32,659 bases of DNA from an uncultured Bacilli bacterium (GCA_944363605.1 CALVUM010000079.1:1-32659); one strand, 5' to 3'. Positions 7,558 to 15,795 are shown, counted from the stretch's first letter. The notes: generated from the sequence alone by a model not told the origin. Made by a program: numbers and translations.

Positions 7558-9117
7558 ATGAAAAATTTTAACAAAATATTATTTTCAATTATGTGTTTTT
7601 TTACAGGAATAATTTTTGCTAATGCAGCACCTACATACAGTTTTTACACTGGAGCAAGTTCCATTGAAGTGGGTTCTTCAGTTACAGCAACAATCCAACT
7701 GAAAAATGTTGCTTCATGGAACATAACAATTAAAAGTAGTGGGTCAACAAGTGGTTGTACTACTTCTTTTGCAGACGCTACGGCAGATGCAGCCAATACA
7801 ACAAAATATCTTTCAGTAACTTGCAAATCAACAAGTACTGGAGCAATTGGTTTTACAGTTACTGGGGATGCGACTAGCCAAGATGGAACTACAACATCGA
7901 TAAACGCATCACGTACAGTTTCTGTAACTACAGCCCGCGAAAAAGACAGCAATAATTATTTAAAAAGCATTGGCGTAACGGGTTATACATTAACTCCTGA
8001 ATTTAATCAAGATACCGTGGAATATACAGTAGAAGTACCAAATACTGTAGATAAAGTTACTCTAGAGGCTTCAGCAGCAAGTGGATATGCCATGGTATTT
8101 GGAACTGGTGAAGTAGAAGTAAATGAAGGAGCAAATACATTTGAAATTAAAGTTACAAGCGAGACAGGTGTTGAGCGAATTTATAAAATCACTGTTAATG
8201 TCAAAGATGAAAATCCAATAAATATCAAAATAAATAATACAGAGTACACGATTATGAAAAATGTAAAAAATGTTGAAATTCCATCTACTTATGAAGCCAC
8301 AACTGTAAATATTAACAATTTTGATATTCCAGCATTTCAAAGTGCTACTTCCGGTTTTACATTAGTCAGTGTCAAAGACAGTAAAGGAGACCAATATTTT
8401 GCCATTTATGATGCGGAAAAAAACACTTATGAACTTTATAACGAAAATCAGTCAAATCAACTACTATTATATATACTACCAATTGATTCAGAATTTGAAG
8501 GATTTACAAAAACAAAAATTACTATTTTAGAAGAGTCTTACGAAGCCTTAAAAGCAAATACAGAAGATGTGTATATAATTTATGCTATGGATATTGTCAC
8601 AGGTAAGAAAAATTATTATCTATATGATAAAGAGAATAATTCATACACTCTTTATAATGAAAATTGGATAAATACGTATACAGAACAATTAAAAAAATAT
8701 AAAATAGGTATTTTAGGTTTTGGAGGCCTTTGCATTTTTTGCTTAATTATTATTACAATACAAGCAATTAAAAGTCCGAAGAAAAAGAAAGAAAAAAAAC
8801 AAAAAGAAGTAAAAATAGAAGAGCCAATAATCAAAGAGGAAAAGAAAGAAAAACAAAAGAAGGGCAACCAAAAAAATTCAAAAGAATCAAAAAAAGTAAC
8901 TGAAGAAATTCCATTTCCAACCAAGTTAACAAATGAAGAAGCAATGAAAAAAATGGATGATGTAACTAAAATGATTGAAGATTATGAAAAAACAGTTACT
9001 TTAAATAAAAAAGATTTAGAAGCGGCCAAATCAAAAGAGAAAAAAGAAGAAGTACCAGAAGAAACTATGTTTGATATTTTAGGCGATGGCAAGAAGAAAA
9101 AAAAGAAAAAGAAATAA
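7558..9117 (+). CDS. Membrane-anchored surface protein, cohesin-like region plus cadherin-like domain
   Basis: A signal peptide ends near residue 23. Residues 25-127 form a beta-rich region whose start (SIEVGSSVTATIQLKNV) resembles cohesin domains, although it is shorter than a classical cohesin. Residues 132-217 match the Cadherin-like beta-sandwich family (PF12733): YLKSIGVTGYTLTPEF, then VEYTVEVP and ERIYKITVNV. Two related segments near 270-295 and 340-369 share D-x(3-4)-Y-x-LY-D and LYNEN patterns. One membrane helix (383-404) precedes a highly charged Lys/Glu-rich cytoplasmic tail ending in eight Lys, with a possible coiled coil near 455-495. SD AGAGG before ATG 7558 and a gap of 12 bases show cotranscription with the dockerin hydrolase. 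I infer that it tethers that hydrolase to the membrane; the cohesin assignment is tentative. Confidence 0.8.
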   Translation: MKNFNKILFSIMCFFTGIIFANAAPTYSFYTGASSIEVGSSVTATIQLKNVASWNITIKSSGSTSGCTTSFADATADAANTTKYLSVTCKSTSTGAIGFTVTGDATSQDGTTTSINASRTVSVTTAREKDSNNYLKSIGVTGYTLTPEFNQDTVEYTVEVPNTVDKVTLEASAASGYAMVFGTGEVEVNEGANTFEIKVTSETGVERIYKITVNVKDENPINIKINNTEYTIMKNVKNVEIPSTYEATTVNINNFDIPAFQSATSGFTLVSVKDSKGDQYFAIYDAEKNTYELYNENQSNQLLLYILPIDSEFEGFTKTKITILEESYEALKANTEDVYIIYAMDIVTGKKNYYLYDKENNSYTLYNENWINTYTEQLKKYKIGILGFGGLCIFCLIIITIQAIKSPKKKKEKKQKEVKIEEPIIKEEKKEKQKKGNQKNSKESKKVTEEIPFPTKLTNEEAMKKMDDVTKMIEDYEKTVTLNKKDLEAAKSKEKKEEVPEETMFDILGDGKKKKKKKK

Positions 9118-9135
9118 GAAATTTTCTTTTTTTTT
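9114..9135 (+). terminator. Weak A-T hairpin with T run after the surface-protein gene
   Basis: AAGAA pairs with TTCTT across the stop codon region and is followed by nine T (9127-9135). The stem is short and all A-T except one pair, so termination would be partial. Confidence 0.35.
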
Positions 9136-9176
9136 ACTTTAGTAAATGATAAGATAATAATAACGAGGTGGTAAAA

Positions 9177-10424
9177 ATGGCAGCAAATAAAAAGATTCAT
9201 AAATTAATTTATTACTTTCTTCTTATCATGCCTTTCATTGATCTATTTTCATCTATAGCTACTTGGAACAATTGGCCGAGTATTGGTTTAGCCTTCAAAG
9301 GAATTTTCCTATTATTTGCTATTTTTTCTTTAATAAAAAATGAAAAAAAATGTTGGAAATATTTCATTGCAATTACTATTTATAGCATAATAAGCTTATG
9401 GATAAATAGTCAAAATGGCTCCCTTTTTCAAGAAGTATCAAATCTGATAAAAATCTTTTATTTACCAACCCTCATTCTTTATTTTGCGAATGCAGTAAAT
9501 CCTTATTTAAATCCCAAACTAATCACTCAAATATCAGTTTTATATCTACTAATCTATTTAATTCCCTATCCCTTTAATTTAGGGCATAACATTAATGAAA
9601 TTTATCCAAATAAAAATCTTTATCTTTCCTATTTTTATATCGGAAATGAATTAGCGAATATTTTTATTCTTCTAATACCCATTGCTTTTACGTATTTATA
9701 TCATCAAAAGAAAAAAAGAAATCTAATTTTATATAGTCTATTAGTCTTAAGTATGTTAGCTTTGTTAGGAACCAAAACGATGTATTTAAGTGTAATTTTA
9801 ATTGTCCTTTTCTTCCTTTATGTAAATCGTCAAAAAGTGTTATCAACAATAAAAAAACACCGTTCGATTTTTTTAACGGGCTTTATTATAGGCATAGTAG
9901 GAACCGTTATAATACTACCTAAAACAGCTTTCTATCAAAATATTAGTACTTCATTAGATTACTATAAAATTAGTTCCATAGGAGAACTTATTTCTATCGA
10001 AAATATTGATAATATCATTTATAGTAATCGTCTCGATTTTTTGGCAAACATTCACCAAGAATATATAAAAAGTCCCTTAATAAATCAATTTTTTGGTATT
10101 GGTCGAAGTAAAATTTTAGCAAGTAAAGATATTGAAATCGACATTTTTGACATTTTCTATAGTATTGGTATAATAGGATTTGTCCTTTATATTTTTTATA
10201 GTATTTTTGCTTTACGTCAAAAAAAATTGTCTATGTTATATAAATTTCTACTAATCCTATTAATAATTATTTCCCTTTTCAGTGGCCATGTACTAATAAG
10301 CCCGATGGTCTCAACTTACTTAGCCTTATTGTATGGATTAAATGAAGAAAAGAAAGGAGCAAAAGAGAATGAAACCGTGGACCAAAGACCAATTAAAAAG
10401 ATTAAGAATCGCTTTAATGCTTAA
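9177..10424 (+). CDS. O-antigen ligase/polymerase-like membrane protein
   Basis: A 415-aa polytopic membrane protein with about ten hydrophobic segments. It shows the pattern of the O-antigen ligase / Wzy-like family: a large loop (about 245-330) followed by FFGIGRSK, a DIFDIFYSIGIIGF block and a late FSGHVLISP segment. Such proteins join or polymerise lipid-linked glycans on the outer face of the membrane. The central part of the fusion protein at 12328-14916 is clearly related (KGI, LPTLILYF-like, FFGI/IFGI, DIFY-x-G-x-x-GF/FG and GH-x-L blocks line up), so this is a paralogue. Start ATG 9177 follows GAGGTGG (9165-9171); the in-frame GTG 9168 lies inside that site. The last 56 bases overlap the acetyltransferase. 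Whether it acts as polymerase or ligase cannot be told from sequence. Confidence 0.75.
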   Translation: MAANKKIHKLIYYFLLIMPFIDLFSSIATWNNWPSIGLAFKGIFLLFAIFSLIKNEKKCWKYFIAITIYSIISLWINSQNGSLFQEVSNLIKIFYLPTLILYFANAVNPYLNPKLITQISVLYLLIYLIPYPFNLGHNINEIYPNKNLYLSYFYIGNELANIFILLIPIAFTYLYHQKKKRNLILYSLLVLSMLALLGTKTMYLSVILIVLFFLYVNRQKVLSTIKKHRSIFLTGFIIGIVGTVIILPKTAFYQNISTSLDYYKISSIGELISIENIDNIIYSNRLDFLANIHQEYIKSPLINQFFGIGRSKILASKDIEIDIFDIFYSIGIIGFVLYIFYSIFALRQKKLSMLYKFLLILLIIISLFSGHVLISPMVSTYLALLYGLNEEKKGAKENETVDQRPIKKIKNRFNA

Positions 10425-10908
10425 CAGCGACAAACGAAATAAGTATTTAAAAAAACATCAAATATTTAAAGAAATGGGTGAGAATGTTTTCTTTCAACCA
10501 CGATTTATTCCATCAGATCCCAAATTAATTAAATTTCATAACAACATCATTGTCACAAGCAATGTAACTTTTGTTACCCACGATATTTTTCATTTAGGAT
10601 TAAACCAACTAAATCAAGGAGAATTTAGTTATGAACAAAATTGTATTGAAATAATGGACAACGTATTTATCGGATGTAATTCAACCATTTTAGGAAATAC
10701 CAAAATAGGCCCGAATGCTGTGATTGCCGCGGGAACCGTAGTTACAAAAGATGTTTTACCAAATACAGTGGTTGCTGGAAATCCTGCAAAAGTTATCGGT
10801 ACATTTGAAGAGTATATAAATAAACGGAAAAATAATCCCAAAACTTTGGATAAAGAAGTACTGTGGCAACAATTTACTGAAGAAAAAAAGAAATCAGATA
10901 CCATATAA
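10369..10908 (+). CDS. Hexapeptide-repeat (LbH) O-acetyltransferase
   Basis: A 179-aa left-handed beta-helix acyltransferase of the CatB/NodL/maltose-acetyltransferase type. The catalytic His is His71 in FVTHDIFH. The C-terminal coils show hexapeptide periodicity from IMDNVFIGCNSTILG through KIGPNAVIAAGTVVTKDV to the closing VAGNPAKVIG. The start is ATG 10369, nine bases after AAAGGAG (10353-10359). An earlier in-frame ATG at 10342 lies upstream of that site. It overlaps the ligase-like gene by 56 bases, which implies coupled translation, so it probably acetylates a sugar of the polymer handled by that protein. The acceptor is unknown. Confidence 0.9.
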   Translation: MKPWTKDQLKRLRIALMLNSDKRNKYLKKHQIFKEMGENVFFQPRFIPSDPKLIKFHNNIIVTSNVTFVTHDIFHLGLNQLNQGEFSYEQNCIEIMDNVFIGCNSTILGNTKIGPNAVIAAGTVVTKDVLPNTVVAGNPAKVIGTFEEYINKRKNNPKTLDKEVLWQQFTEEKKKSDTI

Positions 10909-10946
10909 TTTAAATAATAAAATAACAAATAAAATGACCTAAAGTG

Positions 10947-10976
10947 ATAGAATTTTTCGTTTTAATTCTATGTTTT
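10947..10976 (+). terminator. Hairpin after the acetyltransferase gene
   Basis: ATAGAATT (10947-10954) pairs with AATTCTAT (10964-10971) over a 9-base loop and is followed by GTTTT. The T tail is short, so it may be a weak terminator. Confidence 0.5.
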
Positions 10977-10996
10977 CGTGACAATGAAAAGAAGGA

Positions 10997-11176
10997 ATGT
11001 TAACATTTAATACAAACCATTTATTTGTTTATGGAGCGAATAATGTAGTTGTAAATGAAGAAAATCCTCAAACAAAAGATAACATCATCACTATCTTAAG
11101 TGTGCTTGGAGTCGCAACTTTAGTTATGATAATCCTTGGTAGCAACTTTGCAAGAAAAATCAAAGAAAATAATTAA
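10997..11176 (+). CDS. Orphan 59-codon ORF with a sortase-type sorting signal (possible remnant)
   Basis: The ORF encodes 59 residues. Residues 22-59 form the layout of a cell-wall sorting signal: an NPQTKD motif (23-28), a hydrophobic stretch (about 29-48) and a positively charged tail with ARKIKEN. NPQT-type motifs are known for class B-like sortases, and NPxTG/NPxTN-like motifs occur in several Bacillota. There is no signal peptide, so as it stands the product could not be exported by Sec. A stop codon lies in frame 12 bases upstream of ATG 10997, and GAAGGA directly abuts the ATG, which is too close for good initiation. It may be the last piece of a decayed surface-protein gene, or a real small protein. 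A strong terminator follows. No sortase gene is in the window. Confidence 0.45.
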   Translation: MLTFNTNHLFVYGANNVVVNEENPQTKDNIITILSVLGVATLVMIILGSNFARKIKENN

Positions 11177-11193
11177 CATAAGGAAAAAAATTT

Positions 11194-11222
11194 ACAGAAA
11201 CAAAGACGTGTTTCTGTTTTTT
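11194..11222 (+). terminator. Strong terminator before tagO
   Basis: ACAGAAACA (11194-11202) pairs perfectly with TGTTTCTGT (11209-11217) around a 6-base loop, followed by T 11217-11222. Confidence 0.88.
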
Positions 11223-11237
11223 CTTGGAAAAATAAGG

Positions 11238-11243
11238 TATAAT
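11238..11243 (+). promoter_or_regulatory. -10 element of the tagO promoter
   Basis: A perfect TATAAT preceded by AAGG. No good -35 exists at 16-18 bases, because that position falls in the T tail of the preceding terminator. The tagO start lies 23 bases downstream, with AAGGAG at 11254-11259. Confidence 0.55.
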
Positions 11244-11266
11244 AAGAAATAACAAGGAGTGGTAGT

Positions 11267-12331
11267 ATGCGCTTAGAAGTCAATATAACAAATATTTTGT
11301 TGATGATCGCGACAACTTTTATTTTTAGTTTAATCTTAGTACCTATTTGTAAAAAAATTGCTTTTCATATCGGAGCAATTGATTATCCAAATAAACGAAG
11401 ATTAAATAAAGTACCAATGCCAACCATTGGTGGACTAGCAGTCTTTATTTCTTTTCTATTTGGATACATGATTTTTGGTCGTGGAACGACCGAAATGATT
11501 TCTATTTTAATAGCTAGTTTCATTATCCTAATGGTAGGACTCATTGATGATATTAAGCCCATCAGTGCAAAATACCAACTAATTGGTCAAATAGTTGCTG
11601 TTTTAATTATAATTTTATACGGAAAAATTACCATTGATGACGTTACCATATTAGGCGCTCATTTTGTTTTTCCAACACCTCTAAACTATCTAATCACATT
11701 AATTTTTATGGTTGGAATTATCAATGCCATTGATTTGTCCGATGGTATGGATGGCCTAAGTAGTGGCATCAGCATTATTTACTTTTTAACGATTACGATC
11801 ATTGCCACGATTATTGGGGGCGGGAAACTTGGAAACATGGATACGACAATTGCGATTCTTATGATTGGCTCCCTATTAGGCTTCTTAGTTTATAATTTTC
11901 CACCAGCTAAAATATATATAGGAGACTCAGGTAGTAACTTCATGGGACTTATGGTCGCGACAACCGCACTTTACGGTTTTAAATTAGCCACATTTACATC
12001 CCTTCTAATCCCGCTTGCTATCCTTGCCACACCAATTATCGATGTTTTATTTTCAATAATTAGACGAAGCTTAAAAAAGCAAAACCCTTTTACCAATCCT
12101 GATAAAGAACATCTCCATCATCAATTATTAAAAATGAAATTTTCAACAAAAACTTCTCTTTTAATTATCTATACAATAAATCTTTGCTTTTCTGCTGTTT
12201 CCATTCTTTATGCTTTAGGTGACATCACCTACGCTTTAATTCTCTATTTTGCTTTAATGATTATCTTCTTATTTATTGTTTTAAAAACGGATATTCTATT
12301 TCCTAAACGAGAAAAGGGGAAGAAAAAATGA
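11267..12331 (+). CDS. tagO: Undecaprenyl-phosphate N-acetylhexosamine-1-phosphate transferase (TagO/WecA family)
   Basis: A polytopic membrane enzyme (354 aa, about ten helices) that starts wall-polysaccharide synthesis by moving GlcNAc-1-P (or a related sugar phosphate) from UDP-sugar to undecaprenyl phosphate. Diagnostic motifs in order are GLIDDIKP with the Asp pair near residue 91, NAIDLSDGMDGL near 152-163, GDSGSNFMG near 226 and the HLHHQLL cytoplasmic loop near 284, which fits the HIHH-type signature of WecA/TagO rather than MraY. The N-terminal PNKRRLNKVPMPTIGG block is also typical. AAGGAG is seven bases before the ATG. The last four bases overlap the following fusion gene (ATGA), so both form an operon. 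The exact sugar is not shown by sequence. Confidence 0.93.
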   Translation: MRLEVNITNILLMIATTFIFSLILVPICKKIAFHIGAIDYPNKRRLNKVPMPTIGGLAVFISFLFGYMIFGRGTTEMISILIASFIILMVGLIDDIKPISAKYQLIGQIVAVLIIILYGKITIDDVTILGAHFVFPTPLNYLITLIFMVGIINAIDLSDGMDGLSSGISIIYFLTITIIATIIGGGKLGNMDTTIAILMIGSLLGFLVYNFPPAKIYIGDSGSNFMGLMVATTALYGFKLATFTSLLIPLAILATPIIDVLFSIIRRSLKKQNPFTNPDKEHLHHQLLKMKFSTKTSLLIIYTINLCFSAVSILYALGDITYALILYFALMIIFLFIVLKTDILFPKREKGKKK

Positions 12332-14916
12332 ACAATGAAAAAATAAAAGAAATCATTCGTTACTTAATAGTTGGTGTTCTAACGACAATTGTAAGCCTAG
12401 GAATTTATTATGGATTAGTATATACAATTTTAAATCCTGAAAATGGAACCCAGTTACAAATAGCCAATATTGCGAGTTGGATAGGTGCTGTCATATTCGC
12501 CTACATAACAAATCGTCGTTTCGTCTTTAAAAGTCAAAATCAAAATCGTTTAAAAGAAGCAACGAGTTTTGTAAGTTCAAGATTACTCACTCTAGTGATG
12601 GATATGGCAATCATGTTTATTGGTGTAACTCTTTTAAAACAAAATGACAAAATAATTAAATTAATTAGTCAAGTAGTCATAACAGTTGCAAACTATATAT
12701 TTAGCAAACTCTTCGTCTTTAATTCCAATAAAAAAGAAAATCAAACCAAAAAAAATATTACCAACTCTCTGACATATGGAATAGTCTTTTTCGTTCCGTT
12801 ACTTGATTTTTTATTTATCATATTCCCTTTTAAAGAATATACATTCTGGCTACTTATGATTATAAAAGGTGGTATATTATTAGGCTTTAGTTTATATTTA
12901 TGGCGTTTAAAAAAAGAACGAAAATTCTTAATTACGATTTTAAGTTTAGTAAGTATTTATGTATTATACAATTACTGTAAAGGATACGATTTTCTATGGA
13001 GTCTAAAAACAATTTTAGAAATTGTCTTCTTTCCAATTGCATTACTTTTCTTCAAAAATATTTCAAACGAAAAAATCGACAACTATTTATATGCTAAGGC
13101 CTTTTTATTCTATGCCTTCGCTTTCTTAATTACCTTAGTTATTCTAAGTCCAGCAAAAACATTTTGGTTTTACTATATTAAAAAAGAAGTACTTGCTATC
13201 TTAATTTGTTTGCTTCCAGTTACTCTTAAAGTGTTAAAAGATCATCCAAATTATTTTAGTAAATTTTTAGGCTTATTTTTAATTACTCTAGTGATTATTT
13301 TTTATCAAGCTCCAATATTATGTGTTATTTCTGTAATTACTTTTTTCTATTTCCTTTGGGAAGAACGAGAAAAACTCTTTACCAAAAAGCCATTTTTAAT
13401 AATAACAACGATTTTGATTATCAGTTTTAGTATATATCCAATTATGTATTATGCAAATAATTTTGAAAAAGTGACAACAACCAAAATAGAAAAAATTGAA
13501 CAAACGACGAACTTGTTTATGAATAGTAATATAGATGAACAAATATTTGGGATTTCACAAGTCTATTCCCAAGAAGAAAAAAATACCTCTTTTGATTTAT
13601 TAGACATTTTTTACGATTTAGGCTATTTTGGCATAATCTTATATATTTTATTATTATCTTATGCTTTAAGCAAAATTAAAGTAAAGGGAATTTACCGTCT
13701 ATCTGTTCTAATCACTTTACTATCCTCTTTCGTGTTTGGTCATATCTTATCCAATGCTTCATTAACCCTTTTCTTAACATCAATGCTCGTTGCAAACAAA
13801 AATAAACCTAAAAACAAAATTTTACTTGTCTCAAATATGTATCCATCAAAAAAATTTAAACATTATGGTTCCTTTGTAAAAAATACCAAAGAATCTTTAG
13901 AAAAATTAGGATTTCAAGTAGACTTAGCAGTCAAAAAAAAGAATATTTCTTTTCCAGCGAAATTTGTGGGTTATAGTTGGATGTATATACAAGCTATTTT
14001 TAAATCCCTTTTCTATTCTTATGATTATTATTATGTCCATTTCGTTGCCCAATCAACATTTTCGGTAATTTTTGGTAGAATTACCGGAAAGACAAAATTA
14101 ATATGCAATGTTCATGGAAATGATATTGTTATGGACTATAAATTTGAAAAAAAGAATGAGATACGTTCCAAAATATCCCTTTTTTTCGCAGATATTGTAA
14201 TTTCTCCATCAGAATATTTTAAAGAAGTGTTAATGGATAAATATCATATACCTGAAGAAAAAATAAGAATCTATCCATCAGGTGGGATTAACTTTGAGAT
14301 TTTTAAAGAAAAAGATCAACAAGAATGTCAAAAAAAATTAGGTTTAGACCGGAGTTACAAATATATAGGTATGGTAAGCAGAATTGAAAAAAATAAAGGC
14401 TGGGACACATTATTAAATGCTTTAAACATCTTAAAAAAAGAGTCTTTTATGAAAAAAACAAAAGTAATTCTAATTGGTACAGGAGAAGAACAAAAAGAAA
14501 TGAAACAGAAAGTTAAAGAGTATCAACTAGAAGAGACAATTATTCAAAAAGAATTTGTTTTACAAAAAGATTTAGTAGATTATTACAATGCATTTGATGT
14601 TTTCATTTTTCCAACCAAAAGAAAAAGTGAATCTTTAGGGCTTGTCGGTTTAGAAGCAATGGCTTGCAAAACTTTTGTCATCGCGTGTGATCTGTATGGT
14701 CCAAAAGAATATACAGAAAACAAAAAAAATTCTTTGACCTATCAAAACGATAACAATGGTAAAGAATTAGCTGAGAAAATTAAAGAATTTATAAACATGA
14801 AAGAAACAGAAAAACAAAAAATCCTTAATAACGCTTATCAAACAGCTAAAAAGTATGATGTAACGAAACTAGAAGAAAAATTAAGAAAAATATTTGCAAA
14901 AAAAGAAGAAGACTAA
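12328..14916 (+). CDS. GtrA + O-antigen-ligase-like + GT4 glycosyltransferase triple fusion
   Basis: One 862-codon frame with three parts. Residues 1-135 are a GtrA-type four-helix flippase domain (RYLIVGVLTTIVS, then FAYITNRRFVFKS and a C-terminal NYIFSKLFVF). Residues 145-490 are a polytopic O-antigen-ligase/Wzy-like segment related to the protein at 9177-10424, including IFGISQ, DIFYDLGYFG and FGHILS. Residues 495-862 are a cytoplasmic GT-B, family GT4 transferase: NVHGNDI (594-600), SRIEKNKGWDTLL (684-696) and the EX7E motif Glu768/Glu776 before LEAMACK. The frame has no stop or shift at either junction, and the junctions fall in charged linkers. It overlaps tagO by four bases. The fusion suggests one polypeptide that adds a sugar, moves the lipid-linked product and joins it; the order of these acts is inference. 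Confidence 0.85.
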   Translation: MNNEKIKEIIRYLIVGVLTTIVSLGIYYGLVYTILNPENGTQLQIANIASWIGAVIFAYITNRRFVFKSQNQNRLKEATSFVSSRLLTLVMDMAIMFIGVTLLKQNDKIIKLISQVVITVANYIFSKLFVFNSNKKENQTKKNITNSLTYGIVFFVPLLDFLFIIFPFKEYTFWLLMIIKGGILLGFSLYLWRLKKERKFLITILSLVSIYVLYNYCKGYDFLWSLKTILEIVFFPIALLFFKNISNEKIDNYLYAKAFLFYAFAFLITLVILSPAKTFWFYYIKKEVLAILICLLPVTLKVLKDHPNYFSKFLGLFLITLVIIFYQAPILCVISVITFFYFLWEEREKLFTKKPFLIITTILIISFSIYPIMYYANNFEKVTTTKIEKIEQTTNLFMNSNIDEQIFGISQVYSQEEKNTSFDLLDIFYDLGYFGIILYILLLSYALSKIKVKGIYRLSVLITLLSSFVFGHILSNASLTLFLTSMLVANKNKPKNKILLVSNMYPSKKFKHYGSFVKNTKESLEKLGFQVDLAVKKKNISFPAKFVGYSWMYIQAIFKSLFYSYDYYYVHFVAQSTFSVIFGRITGKTKLICNVHGNDIVMDYKFEKKNEIRSKISLFFADIVISPSEYFKEVLMDKYHIPEEKIRIYPSGGINFEIFKEKDQQECQKKLGLDRSYKYIGMVSRIEKNKGWDTLLNALNILKKESFMKKTKVILIGTGEEQKEMKQKVKEYQLEETIIQKEFVLQKDLVDYYNAFDVFIFPTKRKSESLGLVGLEAMACKTFVIACDLYGPKEYTENKKNSLTYQNDNNGKELAEKIKEFINMKETEKQKILNNAYQTAKKYDVTKLEEKLRKIFAKKEED

Positions 14917-14939
14917 AGTAATTTTAATCTTCTTCTTTT
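14901..14939. terminator. Bidirectional terminator between convergent genes
   Basis: AAAAGAAGAAGA (14901-14912) pairs with TCTTCTTCTTTT (14928-14939). Inside, TAAA (14914-14917) pairs with TTTA (14923-14926). It overlaps the stop codons of the fusion gene (plus) and the PP2C-like gene (minus). On the minus strand it runs into seven T. Confidence 0.75.
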
Positions 14940-15778
14940 AATAGAATCAAAGTTCTTTCTTTTCCGTATAACCCATAATTTTCTGTTGCTTTTTGTTGAA
15001 CGTATTTTTCAAAATTCATTTTATCAAAATTCAAAATTTGTTCTATAAATTGGGGATCATGCAAGTAATTAAAAAATCCATCACTATAAACTACCACGAC
15101 ATTGTCATTTTTTAAAGGAAGCATCCCTTCACGTATAAAGAATTTAGCACTATCCTCACCCGTTAAAGCTCCATAAGAAACGCATTTACCATCACAAATC
15201 ATATTTAAATTATTTCGATAATCTCTTCGTCTAATAACCCTTGCACGATCATCTTCCCATAGATAAGGAAGTTTCTTAAAAAATGGTCTAGAAATTTTTT
15301 CGTATTCATCTTCCGTCTGAAAAATTATCTTTCCATTTTTATCATAAACAATGATACCACAGTCACAAATGTAAGCATAATATAAAATATGATTTTCGAT
15401 AAAAGTAGCCGCCGCTACTGTTCCGTAATAATCGTTTTCTAAATAATCACAGACAGGAACATATTTTTCATTAAGTAATTTTATATTGTTATTTGCTAAA
15501 ATCATTGTTTCTTTTAAATTTCCAGTAAAATTATGTTCAAAAGTCGAAGCAACTTCCTTTGCTGCAAGTTCTGCTCCACTAGGTCTAGGATAGTGTTCTA
15601 TAGCCTTTTTTAAATTTTCTTTAGTTTCTGTCCAAGAAATTCCTATAGGATCTCTAGTAATTCCATCTGCAACAACAGCAACTTTTTTATTAGCAAAAAA
15701 CTGATCTTCTCGAGGAAAATTACTATCATATTTTTGAGTTATTGTATTATCAAAAGTATTTTTATAAAGAATTTTCAT
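14924..15778 (-). CDS. PP2C-like serine/threonine phosphatase
   Basis: A 284-aa soluble protein of the PP2C/PPM metallophosphatase family, which removes phosphate from Ser/Thr residues with two metal ions. Recognisable motifs are RED (23-25), VAVVADGI with Asp38-Gly39, the GTVAAATFI strand (119-127), YICDCG with Asp139 in place of the usual GDSR, GALTGED (203-209) and VVYSDGF with Asp233. The last canonical metal Asp, normally in a DN/DD-x-T motif near the C-terminus, is replaced by KERT (273-276), so activity may be altered. ATG 15778 follows AAGGTG. It lies alone on the minus strand inside a plus-strand polysaccharide locus. It could counter a Ser/Thr kinase acting on wall synthesis, but no kinase is in the window. 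Confidence 0.72.
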   Translation of the reverse strand: MKILYKNTFDNTITQKYDSNFPREDQFFANKKVAVVADGITRDPIGISWTETKENLKKAIEHYPRPSGAELAAKEVASTFEHNFTGNLKETMILANNNIKLLNEKYVPVCDYLENDYYGTVAAATFIENHILYYAYICDCGIIVYDKNGKIIFQTEDEYEKISRPFFKKLPYLWEDDRARVIRRRDYRNNLNMICDGKCVSYGALTGEDSAKFFIREGMLPLKNDNVVVVYSDGFFNYLHDPQFIEQILNFDKMNFEKYVQQKATENYGLYGKERTLILLKEED

Positions 15779-15795
15779 TTCATCACCTTACAAAA

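Noticed and set aside
7644-9200. Several minus-strand ORFs opposite the cohesin-like gene
   Set aside because: They are shadows of the coding strand with no ribosome binding sites or recognisable products.
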